64,000 nt of DNA from Erythrocercus mccallii (Eukaryota; Chordata; Aves; Passeriformes; Dicruridae), in assembly GCA_013397435.1 (NCBI GenBank), contig VZRG01000203.1:705193-769192 (forward strand), read 5' to 3'. The position numbers were made by a program, and so were the translations under genes. Positions within the stretch are counted from its first letter, which is position 1. Every line of letters begins with the position of its first letter. The notes below the pieces were generated by a model, which saw only the letters and a program-made list of their open reading frames with translations, was not told where the DNA came from and did not search any database. This document shows, piece after piece, positions 51,201-61,558 of this stretch.

Positions 51201-54200
51201 CATGAATTCCCTCTTTCCTTGCTAGTTGCTGCCCAGATTCTTGCCCATCCCTATTAAATAGAAGCCTCACTGTCACTGGCAGATACTTACTAGACTAAAG
51301 TCCCTTACACCTCCAAAATTCTTAAAAAATTTGTAATATCAAATAAGATACTGCTACTGGAGTTTTCTAATTTAAATAGAAAATGAAAGTTCTCAGGCAA
51401 TTTCCACAGTGTATTAATTCCTCATTTACTTAAAAATTAGCATATTATCAAAATGCCTATTCATATATGATCTGCATGAACAACCACTTCATTGAGCAGT
51501 GACCCAAGGTGCTGGTATCGTACACACACAGAAAGTCATTCTTCAGTGATAGGGTAGAGTGTCAGCAATGAATCAGGAGGAAGCATTAATTAAGAGGAAT
51601 AAACTTGTAGGAACACAAGATATAAGTGCAAGTACCAGGGGACAGGGAATCTAAAAATTGCTCAGTGCAAGGATCATCTGTGTGGAGCAGTTTGCAAAGC
51701 CACCACCTCTAACTTGCTCAAAATGGAAGAATTAAGGATGAAATTATGGAAAAGGTTCTTCTTGGATCCCGCTCATATAAACTGATGTACATTTGAACTT
51801 TAATTCTGCCACTGATTCAGACAAACATGGGAGTAGTTGTATTTCACATTCTGCATACAAAAATAAGTGTTTAATAATAAAGCAAACTGAAGACCCACGT
51901 AGAAAGTTAATGAGTAGGAACTACAGGCAGCTGTTTGAGCTAGGCTATAATTTAAATCTCTAAAATGAGACTTTGCCAATAAACTATCTCTTTCAAGGTT
52001 TGCCTAGTACAGACTGAAGAGGAACTTCAAATAAATTCTCAGAGAAAAGACAACTACCAGAGACAGCAATTTTTCAAACTTTTGGATTTGCCTTCTGCCA
52101 TAAGCAGCCACAGGCTGTGATCTTCTCTACTGATCAGTGAAGTGCAAAAAACCAGAATCCTGAACTCTTCCCTGGATGTTGTTTAACTTGGAAAGAATCT
52201 GGGAAGGCTTACTTTGAACTTGAATGTAAACCACAAAAACTTCCTTGTGTCTTCTGGTTGCTGACAGGGCAGGCTGTACTTTTAACCCTTTGTGTGTAGA
52301 GCCAAATCACCACGGCTCAGATCATGCTCCATTTTCAAGGGACTGTCAGGAAAAGCATAATATTGCTTATATCTCCTACTTAGTCAGCTTTTATCTTATC
52401 TGTGAGGATGGGAAATTTTATAATAAGTTATAGTAAGAGCTGTCTAAGTTCAGGACTGAAGAACAGATGCCACTGGTTTAATGAGGGAGCTGTCCAAGCC
52501 TACTCACAAAACTGGACCCTTTTAATATCTCTGCCCATGGTATATTAAATTAGAAAAAGTTTCTTGAAGTTTGATGCCTAGTTCTTTTTAAGTTTTCAAA
52601 GCCAAAAAAAGGGCTTTGGAAGCTGTGCTGCTGCTCTAGTAGAAAGGCAAGATAATTTCCACCATGTTTTTAGCAAACATTTTTTCAGCAGGGCTCAGCA
52701 CACTCAAAGACTCCATCACCTCAAAAGAACTGCTACATCAAGCATAGGTGCTAGGAATATCACACCTACTGCAAGGGCATGAACTATGAAGCTTTCTTGA
52801 ACTGAGGCCTTATTCTGAAGACAAAAATCCTTAAAAGAGCACAACCAAATCATTTGCCTTCATGATAAGTAACAGCTCATCCCATTACACTACATGGGAG
52901 CTAGACTGCAGAACACTGACGGAAGAACAGGAACTTAGTAATCTTATTTGTCACTGGCAAAAAATATGAACTCTATCATTCTCAGGAATAATATGAGGTG
53001 ACCTCAGTGAAATGAAAACAAAGATTTTGCTTGTCTTTATTTCCCTAGGGTAGTAATCTATCTGTCCATTGGAAGCATAAAAAAAAATCTCCTTCATGAC
53101 ACATGAGGGTACTGTTTTAAAAAGATTACTTCTAGTATAGTAAAGCAGTGTATTATTTTTGGATCTTATAATTTTTTAAAAGAAGCAGGATTTCACTTTC
53201 TTACAACTGAAGTGGCAATATTAATGTTGGTCTGGACACAAACCAACTATTGCTACAATCCCACTCTTCCCACACTAACCACTCTGAAGAGAAAAAAGAG
53301 AACATCCACACCATCAAAAGGCTCCTGAAGATTAGGTAAAAATCACATTCTGGAACTCCAAATTCAGAGACCTTGAAGAGGATGAAGCAAGTCTTCTGAC
53401 TCATTTTGGACAGAGACATTAATTCAGTGTAAACCAGTGAATAATCTATTCAACCTTGGTAGGGCTCAGGATTATCTCCTTAGGAAAATTATAAAAAGGT
53501 TCACCTGCCTCACAGGAACACTGTGAGGCACTGTAAGGTACTGTCTGCAAAATATTTTAGCTCCTTGATAAAAAAGTGCCACAGAATTGCAATATATTAT
53601 AATTTTGATCACATTACTAATAATTATTTGGGCACAAGGAGGTACCACTTGACAATTCCTTCATCCAAACAGCAGCACTTAATAATTGCTGCTGCTCTGA
53701 GAAACAGCAGGTACCACTGAGCAGAAACTCATTTGCACAGGAGTGCTGCCAAGCAACTGCCAACAGGACTTTGAGCAAGAGCTTTCCATACACTGAAATC
53801 GTGTGCTGCAGCACACCAAAGAAGTTTCTCTTACTCAGTATGTCAGGTTGGATAATACCATCCAAAATGGGAGGACAGATTAAAAAAACCAATTCAAGCA
53901 GTGCCTCAGGGAATACCAGGGATTGTGCCAGCCTTTCAAGGAATGTGTGGGAGGGTGACTGCTTCTGGTCGTGGAAAGGAACTTTGCAGGTAGCCTCTAA
54001 AACAACAAGAAACAGTTTAATCTCATCAGCTCTTTCCTCCAAAATTTTCTTCTCAAGGATCATATTTGAATGTCTCAAGTTTGATTCTGTTTCCTGTTTA
54101 TCCCAGTGAAATTCAGCTGACTTTGGGCAGCATCAGGGCTAAATGAAGATGCATTAGTTATTATTCCAAAGACAATGAGTACCTGCTATTTACTTAAATG

Positions 54201-57200
54201 TGCAAGTCTGGCTCTTGCAGAGGGTCATTCCCTTTTCTTTGCTGGTTAAAACTTCAAGAACAACAGTCATACTTTATATCAGAGAGTATATGAGAGTAAA
54301 GGAACAGGCATTGAAAGTGTTTGCCACTCATGAGGCCTCTCAGTTCATATTGTTACTAGAGAAGACAGACTCAGAGGAAGACAAATGTGGTAGGTGAATG
54401 CCTTCTCTCTCAAGACATGTAACCAAATGATTGAAAAAAGCCTTTGCCTCAAAGGTTCTTGGCATTCATCAGCACTGCCTCATCCACAATATGGAGGTTG
54501 CTAGAAGTTAATACCCACTGCAAAAAAACGTGGCAAGGAGAACAGATTCAGTTACTGTTTTGTAAGATATGGCACAGATTAATTGATAGTCAGTGAAGCT
54601 GCACTGATGTAACCAGCTATCATAACTTTTGGCAATGCTACAAATAATACGAAGAATATCTAAATGCAGGTTGGAGGTTAGATAACTGATTATCCTATGT
54701 TGTAACAGATGTGTAAGCTATCAGATGTGTACACTATTTAGCATCACCAAGAAGGGTAAAGGTATTTAAGAAGTAACAGATTTTTATATATTTCCCTTCC
54801 TCAGTTTCATTATAAAATCTAATTCTTTCCCTCTACCACTTTGAAAGACACTGAACACTCACTGAAAAAGCAAAAATAACCCCCCCCCATACCCACTCAG
54901 TTTGTAAAACTTACACAGTACATCAAGGAAGCACTTGCACAAAATTAAGACAAATTTTATCCAAGTGGAAGCCATGCTTGCACAGACATAAAAGTGAAAC
55001 ACAGCTGAATAAATCTACATTATCACAGCACGGTTTTGCATTCCTGGACCTTACCTTTGAAGAAAGGGATGTAATGATGTCTGAATGTAGATGTAAGGCT
55101 TGGGTGTTGGGGCAGGGAGATGCAGCTACTGGTACCAAGACTGTGAGTACCAGCTGGGGGCAACAGAGAGTAAGTGAAAATAAACTATTTAGTTCACTTA
55201 CTGAAAGCCACAAATTACAATGCCATCCTTTTTTTTCAGGAACATTTTCCTCCTGATGCTTAGAAAACATACAGTTTACATTTAAGTCTTCATCTTTCTC
55301 TGGTTACTGCTAAAAACATGCCAGTGGCCACGCTATGGGGTCAGCCAAGGGACAAGGACTTTCTGCAGACAGAAAGGGCATCACCCAAAATGCTGCAATG
55401 CATCAGAAAATATTCCAGAAAAGGCACCACAAAAAGCATGGCTGCACTCAGGGGAAAACCTGCATATTAAAAACCTGCAGGAGGGAATGAGAAATGCTCA
55501 TAATGGATCTAATGAAATGAAATGAGAAGAGCCTTGTCTCTGCAGAGAACTGTACCACAAGCGGGTCCAGTTCTCACTGTCGGCGCTGCACACTGGTAGG
55601 ATTTACAATGCACCAGGGCACTCCAGTGCATGGCTAACTTAAGTATTTGAAGAAACATCCTGAAGTCATTTGAGCTCTGAAAGTTAGACACACGATTAAG
55701 TACCTTGAAAAATATTCTCAAGTCATCTCTGCTTCGCTGCAATAATGTCCTGATAATACAGTTTGGAGGACTAGTGGCAATTATTAAAAATGGCAATTAT
55801 GAAGATTATCTTCTAAATTTTAAAGCTTTCGAATTTATTTGGAATTCCTTTTGTCTCTCCTCCTTGCTTTAACACTGGGCGACTAAGATTAGGCATGACA
55901 GCTACAAGACCTTCAGCAGTGATTAGAGTGACTCTAACAGATTTTTTTATATTTCACCTCATTTCCATTTTGTCAAAGACTTTGTGTAGTACAAATACTG
56001 AATTCCTGTAAAAACTGCTTCTGTTACCTCTAAAATCTTCACTTCCCTGGAAAGATTAAAAACTCACAAATTTCCAAACTAGTTTAGAATTATAATGTAT
56101 CCCCAATTAAATTAAAAGACAACAAAAAATAAGATAAATGCTCTGTGTTCTTCACCTGAATGATGGAGTAGAGAAAAAAATACAACTAATTTTGAGCAAT
56201 TTCACTGATTACTTCTGAGGATAAAACCCTGAACAGAGCCCAAATATGAATGGGGTTTTTTAAAGCATTCCCATGCAAAGATCAAAAGGTGATGATCCCT
56301 CCTGTCTGTGTGACAAGAGCACCAACACAGCTGCTACTACAGCCCAAAGCTGCAAAAAACACTGTAAACTTCTCAACTAAAGCAACTTGGCCTTCAAAAT
56401 CGAGCCATCAGAATCAGTCATCCCTCCAGCTCTCCACTGTGGAGAGGGGACATGAACTTTGTGGTACAAGAACGTAACACAAAGTCACTCAATCAACGTC
56501 TTGGCTTTGTGTGCATTCACTGCTACTGTGCCACACCTTGGAAGAGCTATGGATTGAGTGTGTAACTTCAGGCAGGATTAAGTCCCTTAAACCCTCCTCT
56601 CTTGTATCTACACAGAATCAATTTTTCTTAAATGCCTAATTTTGTTTTCTTGGATGCATGTTTCTGAAGCACTTGTTTCCCTTCTCCCCATGGAACTCGC
56701 TTTTCACCATAAATAAATCACTGCAATAACTGCTACTCCACCTTAAACCCCTGTCTGCTGGAGTCAATTCTTCTTACAATGTAACACAAAATAATGGAAA
56801 AATCTAGAGAATAAGTGAGGCTGCTTTTTGATTACCTGGTCTGCTGTAATGCTGAGGAGAATGGGAGGTGGGGGTGTACCGACCATAGCCCAGGGAGCCA
56901 GCAGAGCTAGGACTTGATGTCCTGTACTGCTTGAAAGATCTGTCATCTTGGTCACCCTTAGATGAAGAGAGGAAATACATATTATTAGAATAGAGAAGTG
57001 ACTTCTCAAACAGGCAGAATATGCCATCTCACATGTTTCTGTGCTGTGCAGATGGGAGTCGATGCTGTCCTAAGATTCCATGCAATCCTAATGAAACGAG
57101 GTGGCTTTCAGCACCTGCACCTGCACTGTGACTGAAAGAGCCCTGCCAAGTACCAGAGATAGGGTATGTTGCCTGGATAGTCAGCACAGACATAAATTTA

Positions 57201-60200
57201 AAATTACAAATTGATTTGGAAAGAACTGTAAAAGCGTTGCTTCAGGACAGTGTAATTTCCTGAACAAATAGAAGTGGGTGGAAGATGAGCTCAGGTCAGC
57301 ATGACAGTACTATGGTCACTTTGTACCCATATGCATAATGGTTACAGACAAAACAAAAATCAGCATTTGCTGGTTTCACTACATCACGAAACCATCTGTA
57401 TAAATTGCCCAGTGTGCCACCTTGTAACATGGTCATTACCCTAAGAAAACCAATATTAACACACATGCAGCATTAGCATTAGTATTGCACCGTTGTGCAG
57501 AACCAGTCATACAACCCAATTCCCATTAAACCCTTGGCTTCAACCATTTAAAACCATGAATACACACTCCAAGCCTCTGATTTTCAACAGCTAGTTAAAC
57601 TGCAACTGCAATTTCTAAGTAGGGTCTTCTTGACAGTAAAAGCACTAGAGTGAAATAGATGGCGAAGTGACTTTGTGTAAACTAGCTATAAAAGCAAATT
57701 CAAATTTCCCCTTTTTTAAGACATGTGAGAATTGGCTTGAGTTAGCTTCATATTAGAACAAATCAACGTAATCTGCAGATGCTCTTTTATGGAAAGTCAT
57801 ACTCCAAAAAATGCTTCTCCTTTCCTATTCCAGTAGAAAAGGGTGAAGATATGCTATACTGTATCAAATGTCCCTCACTTATTATGAATAAGGGGATGCT
57901 TTCGGGCATCTGTGTGATTCACACTGGATCATTCATCATTTAAACAAACATTTAAACATCCTACTTAGTCCTACCATCATCTCCCAAATTCCTATCAGAA
58001 CAACTTAATTATGTCCATACATTCACCTTCAGATGAATTTGGCTTCTCTCGGACTGTCCTTGACCCTACAGAGATGTACAATATTCTCACATCATCAGGT
58101 TTTTCCTGTGGAGAAGATATGCTCTGTCCCTTCAACATCATCCCAACCTACCAGCTGCATTTTCAAAAGTGGAAAATCAGTTTAGTATAGTGGCCAGCAG
58201 CATTATTGCTTTAATATCAAGTTTAGAAGTAATTATACAAAAAGCTAAGAACAACTGATGTCCTCCCAAGCGTGCAGTGTTCTGTAGGCATTCTCCTCTA
58301 TGTTCAGCTCGAGATGTTTCCTTCCCAACATACCTACACTGTGTAATACCCACTCTAACCTTTGTGAAGAGAATTACAAGCAGTATTGCAATGGCTCTAC
58401 AAAGTCTCGTAATGATATTTAAATATCATATGAGTTTCAGCTAATAGTCTGTGATGTGTCCAGTTGTATGACACAGTGGAACTCTAACAAAAATCTCTGC
58501 AACAAAACTGGTGACAAGTTTGCAGATGATGATGTCTGAGCACCTGATCACAGACTTCTTAAAAAGAGACAGCAAGCACAGAGAAGCTGGATAACACGGG
58601 AGTATACTCAAATCATGGCAGTCTCAACCTCCATACCAGTATCACTTTTGGAACTTAATATTGGCAGTTTGGTAACTGAAATTAATGGATATTATTATAA
58701 TCTTCCAAAACATTAAGTTTTCATATTGTTCAAACCTTACCTTTGTGTACCTTGTGTCTCTGCAAGGAACAGTCAACCTAGTTCATGTAACCAAATATTA
58801 CACAAAACATTCTTTTATTTTTAAATTATCAAATAAATTACATCTCTACTTGTTAACCTCTCTGTCAGCCAATTCTTAAAGTGATCACCAAAATTTTGCA
58901 GTACATAAAACTGGGATAATGGAGAAATTAGCCAGATCCATATATGTAATTGAGTTACCATCTGGAAAAAGACATGAAATGCTTTCACTGCTTCCAAAGT
59001 GATGTTTCTTGAAACAATGACTAGCTTAATTAATGCACATCAAAATACACAGACCTAGAAGTTCAGGTATGTGCAAATGACTTAAAAGTAGGTGTACACA
59101 AATAGTATAAGTAGTTTAACTATTTGTGGAATAAAAAAATGAGAAGAAAAAAGGAATCTATGCTGAGCATTAATTCAAATCAGCTTACATGGACAGCTTT
59201 AAATGTGAACATAAATCATATTTCCCAATATAATTTATTTAGTGGAGCTTGAAGAAGTGACCACCATACAACCTTTATTTTGGAAAGCAGAAACATGGAT
59301 GACAGTGGAGACTGATGCATACAGATGACAATCCAGAAGCAGAGCACATACTGAACACAAGTAACACTCTGAAAATAATAAATTATAAACCCCATGCACT
59401 GAAGAGGCAAGGGGCAAACCCCACATTTCAGACACTGCTGGTTACCAATATGACCGGGTTTATGCATCACAAAATGGATCAGAATAGGAGAACAAATGCA
59501 TTGGGGATTACCTCAGTAGGTGTTGGAGAGAGCAACTGAGGTGACTGCAAACAGCAACACACAACAAATTAGTGATACAAATTCATGCATGATGTTACTT
59601 GAGAGAAGAATTACTCTTAAAATATTACTATCCATGTATAACACATGATACAGTTAGGAAAAAACACCTGTCAATTAAGTTAGGGCAATTTTTCTTATTA
59701 TCTGTTTTTAATGAAGTACATAAGGACTAATATATAAATAACTTCATGTTAGTCTTTTAGTGATTTTTCTACTAAAAAATCCTGGCGTCTGGTGAGGCCA
59801 GTCCTGTGCCACGAAGAAGGGCAACAGGGAACTCCCAGTTAAAGCAATTGCCTGAAACTATACACAAGCCCTAACTAAATCTGCATTGAAGGACCTCCAA
59901 AATCAGGACCAGAACTGATCATTTTAAGGGAAAGAAAAAGTCTGCAGTATCTATTTTCAATTAAACATCATGTAATTTGACAATTTGCTGCTCATTGTCC
60001 TTTCTAAATTAAACACTATATTTGGTTAGTTGAGCAAATCAACTGAAAGTATTGAAGCTGCAGGTAAGAAGTCAGGATGATGAAATTTGGGAGACAGGAT
60101 TTTTTTTCCCCCTGGCAATATCAAGGATAATAAATATTTGGAGCACCGGGAAATATGCCTGTTGGGATTGCAACTACAGTCCATGTTTGGGCTGTGCACC

Positions 60201-61558
60201 TCTGCCAAGCCTGGATGTCATCAGGCACTCGAGGCAGGCCACAACCATCAGCACCAACAAATTTTGACATAGAAAGGAAGTGATAATGCTTCACAGGTTA
60301 AGGGTGAGACAGCAGCTTTTGATGTTGTGAAATCAGAAAGCCAAATACCATTTAAACCCTTTACCAAATACAAATGATTTTTGAATACCTTAAAATGGAG
60401 CTACCATGGTTCACCACTGTGCAGAGAGGGCTTGGAAGAAAGTCTGCAAAACCCAACATATACACTGCACTTCACCTGACAGTGGTACTGAGACCTTAGT
60501 GGTACTGGTTAAGTGTAAAAGGTGCAAGTGATACCATGACTAGGGCTATCATAAATATTATGACTATTAATTGTAGCATTTATTTCTGCCCATTCACTTA
60601 CACCTGGAGAGAACAAAGCAGATTTCCATGCTAGACTGTATTTATCTTGTTCATATCTAGCATATTGTAAAGGTTTTATTTGTAAAAATGTAGCTAAAAT
60701 TACAAAAGCGATCAGAAAGTCAAATGAAATGTAGGTATGTTCAGAGAAGAAAAGCTAACTTGCATGACAGGAGTTATATACAAGTATGTTTCACAAAGCC
60801 CAGAATCAGTATTAGTTATTAGTATGTTAGTATCATGTTAAATTAGATTTCATTAGCACAAACTGTATCATATTAGCTCTGCATATGAAAAGGCTGAAGT
60901 GCATGCATGACACAAGGATGAAGTTAAGTAAGGGACAGTCGAAAGAAATTTGTATACAGGAAAGTGATACCATTGTTGTGTTACCAAAATAACATGGTAC
61001 ACTTTGATTAAAAAAAAAAATCATGAAAGACATTTGGCTTTGCTTCTCATTTTTGCATTATAATTAGCAATGGCTCCTGCTTCCTACCACATGCAGAACT
61101 ACTCCCATCGAAAAAAATATTTAATTACATGTCATCTCTTTAAAAAATGATCACAGAATGTTTTAATTTCTAAAAATTAAAAAATGAAATTAACAGAAAT
61201 GAACATCTTGACATCTTGGGTTTAGTTGATTTTTTGGGTTTTTTTTGGAAGGCATGGTGAATAAATGGATGACATGACTCAATTAACTAGAGCTATAGAA
61301 GTTACTTTTTTTAAAAAGAGTTACGCATATGTTAATAGTTTTCAGCAAGATGTTCAATGATGCACATAAAACCTGAAACTCATAGTAAAAATAATACCCA
61401 TGTTTCAGTACCTCCCCGTAACTATGCCTGTCATCTGAAGAGTAACTGATATATGGAGAATAGGAGATCATATCTGGGCGGTCAATGTTATAGATGGCTT
61501 TATTTTTAGGAAGAGCAGCCAAGTCCCTGTAGTCAAGAATTTCATCTCCAAGCTTTGC
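24165..61558 (-). CDS. ABLIM2: ABLIM2, actin-binding LIM protein 2, C-terminal 308 codons (11 exons, 5' end outside window)
   Basis: Joined minus-strand exons in transcript order: 61558-61412, 56956-56836, 49657-49556, 48260-48207, 44738-44686, 44091-43959, 39874-39816, 37840-37786, 36459-36452, 36223-36143, 24278-24165. Their lengths (147, 121, 102, 54, 53, 133, 59, 55, 8, 81, 114) sum to 927 nt and every junction keeps frame. ABLIM proteins carry four N-terminal LIM domains, a long linker and a villin-type headpiece; they bind F-actin and relay signals to the STARS/MRTF/SRF pathway in muscle and neurons. Only linker and headpiece are present here. The ABLIM2 paralogue is chosen over ABLIM1 and ABLIM3 because of the linker stretches TNSPD, FPYSKS and SPQHYSRP, and because VKLPKDVDRTRLE precedes a headpiece ending KKKALLF. 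Recognition is from memory of the family, not a database search. Confidence 0.95.
26595..26770 (+). mobile_element. CR1 LINE fragment, sense orientation
   Basis: The segment aagcttcagagaaaagcaat, ...tatgaggaaagactaaaagg and acaagtatttgaagggtct matches the CR1 region that encodes the end of ORF2. It is diverged and short. Confidence 0.75.
28074..28635 (-). mobile_element. Solo LTR of an avian endogenous retrovirus (about 560 bp)
   Basis: Plus-strand ends are TGTCATGG... and ...AACCAACG, flanked by near-identical 5-bp candidate target duplications CCTAG and CTTAG. The body matches a common avian LTR type: gttgagataaagacagtttaata, then aagcaaagcaaaacaaggaa, later aataacaaaaacatc and agcacaaatccaaaacac. 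Read on the minus strand it has a TATA box (ATTTATAAG, near 28370) followed by ATTAAA (near 28190), so transcription would run with ABLIM2. No internal retroviral genes flank it, so it is a recombined solo LTR. It lies in the last ABLIM2 intron. Family is named from memory only. Confidence 0.85.
29597..29628. repeat. Perfect 14-bp inverted repeat with homeodomain cores
   Basis: Arm catggctaattaca (29597-29610), loop aagc, arm tgtaattagccatg (29615-29628). Each arm holds TAATTA. Two more TAATTA motifs follow at 29675 and 29716. Confidence 0.9.
32070..32690 (-). mobile_element. Old CR1 LINE fragment, antisense on the plus strand
   Basis: Plus-strand phrases ggccttgtccatctgtg, gagactccacagcctcttgg, gcaacctgttcac and tgcctcttg follow the order of the reverse-complemented CR1 3' part. 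Further right, caggtccctctgaatag and catctgcagacacaaatgag with gggtgcaattcc continue it. It is highly diverged with internal deletions and no open frame. Confidence 0.85.
34986..35023 (+). repeat. (CA)n/(TA)n simple repeat
   Basis: acacacacatacacacatg followed by tatatatatat in the last ABLIM2 intron. Confidence 0.9.
36000..36017 (+). repeat. Poly(A) tract (18 nt)
   Basis: Uninterrupted A run about 125 bp downstream of the donor of the exon at 36143. There is no clear retroposed body next to it. Confidence 0.9.
36143..36223 (-). CDS. ABLIM2: ABLIM2 coding exon: IYPYETLIVTNR, N-terminal headpiece subdomain (27 codons)
   Basis: Exactly 81 nt, phase 0 to phase 0, after acceptor ttttaacag and before donor gtagga. 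It reads IYPYETLIVTNRVRVKLPKD followed by VDRTRLE. IYPYE and the P-x-DVDRTRLE run form the N-terminal half of the villin-type headpiece; the second half is encoded 11.9 kb away. The VKLPKD segment favours ABLIM2 over ABLIM1/3. Confidence 0.96.
36452..36459 (-). CDS. ABLIM2: ABLIM2 8-nt microexon encoding EYK
   Basis: The preceding exon ends ATG AAA G (phase 1) and the following exon starts ATT TAT CCT in phase 0, so an exon of length 2 mod 3 is required. Here the minus strand reads cttttgcag, AATACAAG, gtaagaag: an excellent acceptor and donor around 8 nt. Joined, it gives G|AA TAC AAG = Glu-Tyr-Lys, restoring the family motif GM(K/R)EYKIYPY. Skipping it alone would give GAT TTA TCC TTA TGA, an immediate stop. 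Confidence 0.92.
37786..37840 (-). CDS. ABLIM2: ABLIM2 coding exon: PETVGQYETDQEASWGMK (55 nt)
   Basis: It enters in phase 0 after acceptor ctctgtcag and leaves in phase 1 before donor gtacat, reading PETVGQYETDQEASWGMK. The ASWGM(K/R) end sits just before the EYK-IYPY junction in ABLIM proteins. Its polypyrimidine tract is a CTTT microsatellite. The first half is poorly conserved compared with what I recall of mammalian ABLIM2. Confidence 0.92.
37847..37876 (+). repeat. (GAAA)n microsatellite abutting an ABLIM2 exon acceptor
   Basis: About seven GAAA units start only a few bases outside the exon ending at 37840. On the transcribed strand they read CTTT repeats and form the polypyrimidine tract before ctctgtcag. 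Confidence 0.95.
39816..39874 (-). CDS. ABLIM2: ABLIM2 coding exon: FPYSKSASLPGYGKNG (59 nt)
   Basis: Acceptor tcttttacag and consensus donor gtaagt. The first two bases complete an Arg codon (C|GA) from the preceding exon, then FPYSKSASLPGYGKNGLHQ follows, leaving in phase 0. The RFPYSKS motif is specific to the ABLIM2 linker. Confidence 0.94.
41440..41620. promoter_or_regulatory. Intronic CpG island in ABLIM2
   Basis: A compact GC- and CpG-dense block (about 180 bp; for example ggcgggcgcggagccgcccc, ctccggcgacaccgtgcggc) lies in the 4.1-kb intron between the exons at 43959 and 39874. No ABLIM2 exon is recognised in it. It could be an alternative or antisense promoter, or a GC-biased unique segment. 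A plus-strand donor GGGCGA|gtgagt sits just to the left at 41390. Confidence 0.55.
43959..44091 (-). CDS. ABLIM2: ABLIM2 coding exon: LKTSWLILKGDMDTRTNSPD (133 nt)
   Basis: Acceptor ctctctgcag and donor gtgagt flank 133 nt entering in phase 0 and leaving in phase 1. It begins LKTSWLILKGDMDTRTNSPD, continues ETRSLSLTAGSDRAQEG and ends TAGYS. The first part is strongly family-like; the end (AQEGTTAGYS) has diverged. The exon is clearly more GC- and CpG-rich than the others, and GC richness extends into the intron on its donor side. An inner AG at 44065-44064 would give a shorter, out-of-frame exon and is less likely. Confidence 0.93.
44686..44738 (-). CDS. ABLIM2: ABLIM2 coding exon: ARRSEGEDGSLDQD (53 nt)
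   Basis: Acceptor atcttacag and donor gtaatg. The 53 nt enter in phase 1 and leave in phase 0, reading ARRSEGEDGSLDQDSKK. It is acidic and Ser-rich and matches the ABLIM linker segment before the SSW/TSW motif. It lies only 594 nt from the next exon. Confidence 0.93.
45509..45576 (+). other. Exon-like segment on the plus strand, antisense to ABLIM2 (unidentified)
   Basis: A long pyrimidine tract (ttttttccttatcttttatttcccag) ends at 45508 and a consensus donor TTTCAG|gtaagt begins at 45577, bounding 68 nt open in all three frames. No protein is recognised in any frame. It could be an exon of an antisense non-coding RNA or a chance pairing of good splice sites. Confidence 0.3.
46870..46889 (+). 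repeat. (CA)n microsatellite
   Basis: Short interrupted run of CA units in the intron between the exons at 48207 and 44738. Confidence 0.85.
48207..48260 (-). CDS. ABLIM2: ABLIM2 coding exon: DTGVKDNIYRKPP cassette-type exon (54 nt)
   Basis: Acceptor ttcctcag and donor gtacag flank 54 nt. It reads DTGVKDNIYRKPPIYKQH with a split D codon at the start and a split A codon at the end (both phase 1). It is frame-neutral like its 5' neighbour, so either or both may be skipped without disrupting the headpiece. The IYRKPPIY motif is characteristic of ABLIM proteins. Confidence 0.94.
48341..48391 (+). repeat. Near-perfect 20-bp direct repeat with an embedded inverted repeat
   Basis: aacaaggcaaacacttcagt at 48341 recurs at 48372 with one mismatch, a 31-bp partial tandem duplication. 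The first copy also starts a hairpin, gcaaacact-tc-agtgtttgc at 48347-48366. Confidence 0.85.
49249..49312 (-). mobile_element. Short CR1 3'-end fragment in an ABLIM2 intron
   Basis: atcataggatcttagaatca, ttaaggctgaaaaagacctc and taagatcatctagttcagcc form the reverse complement of a CR1 3' end of a different subfamily from the copy at 9958. It lies about 240 bp from the donor of the ABLIM2 exon at 49556. Confidence 0.85.
49556..49657 (-). CDS. ABLIM2: ABLIM2 coding exon: GSESGRSTPS cassette-type exon (33 codons + split ends)
   Basis: The 102-nt exon starts with GC, completing a Gly codon, and ends CCA G before donor gtaggc. It reads SESGRSTPSLSMYSDSKSS and then SVYQQAPRHFHIP. Length is divisible by three and both ends are phase 1, so skipping would keep the frame; in mammals this block is isoform-specific. 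The acceptor, cccttggag, is pyrimidine-poor next to the AG, which fits a regulated exon. Confidence 0.94.
49658..56835 (-). other. ABLIM2: ABLIM2 intron of 7,178 bp
   Basis: AT-rich. A more GC-rich unique patch at 50540-50850 and a 459-nt chance-compatible open frame near 53620-54080 were examined and gave no recognisable product. Confidence 0.85.
56836..56956 (-). CDS. ABLIM2: ABLIM2 coding exon: Ser/Tyr-rich linker (40 codons + 1 nt)
   Basis: Acceptor tctaag and donor gtaatc flank 121 nt entering in phase 0 and leaving in phase 1. The reading starts GDQDDRSFKQYRTSSPSS and ends RYTPTSHSPQHYSRP plus a split Gly codon. The sequence is low complexity and rich in Ser, Thr, Tyr and Pro, as expected for the disordered, phosphorylation-prone ABLIM linker. 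In mammals this exon can splice directly to a downstream exon encoding ARRSDGEDGS. The same phase-1 junction exists here, so the same isoform is possible. Confidence 0.95.
56957..61411 (-). other. ABLIM2: ABLIM2 intron of 4,455 bp
   Basis: Joins the anchor-region exon to the SPQHYSRP exon. No repeat or exon recognised. A plus-strand donor-like CTGCAG|gtaaga at 60063 has no convincing partner. Confidence 0.85.
61412..61558 (-). CDS. ABLIM2: ABLIM2 coding exon: linker/anchor region (49 codons)
   Basis: Minus-strand exon in phase 0 at both ends, after acceptor ttcttag and before donor gtactg. It reads AKLGDEILDYRDLAALPKNK, then AIYNIDRPDMISYSPYIS, and ends SYGE. This block is the most conserved part of the ABLIM linker and corresponds to the putative adherens-junction anchor region (AbLIM_anchor in Pfam). 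The upstream exon, expected to end in a residue run like VIY, was not found before 64000, so it lies beyond the window. The frame joins directly to GDQDD in the next exon. Confidence 0.96.

Noticed and set aside
53617..54078. 153-codon open frame on the minus strand inside an ABLIM2 intron (and an overlapping 112-codon plus frame)
   Set aside because: About one frame of this length is expected by chance in 64 kb of such composition. No family motif or retroposon signature was recognised.
60108..60267. GC-richer segment tested as an additional ABLIM2 exon
   Set aside because: The minus-strand reading has no similarity to the linker, and the flanking exons already join in frame without it.
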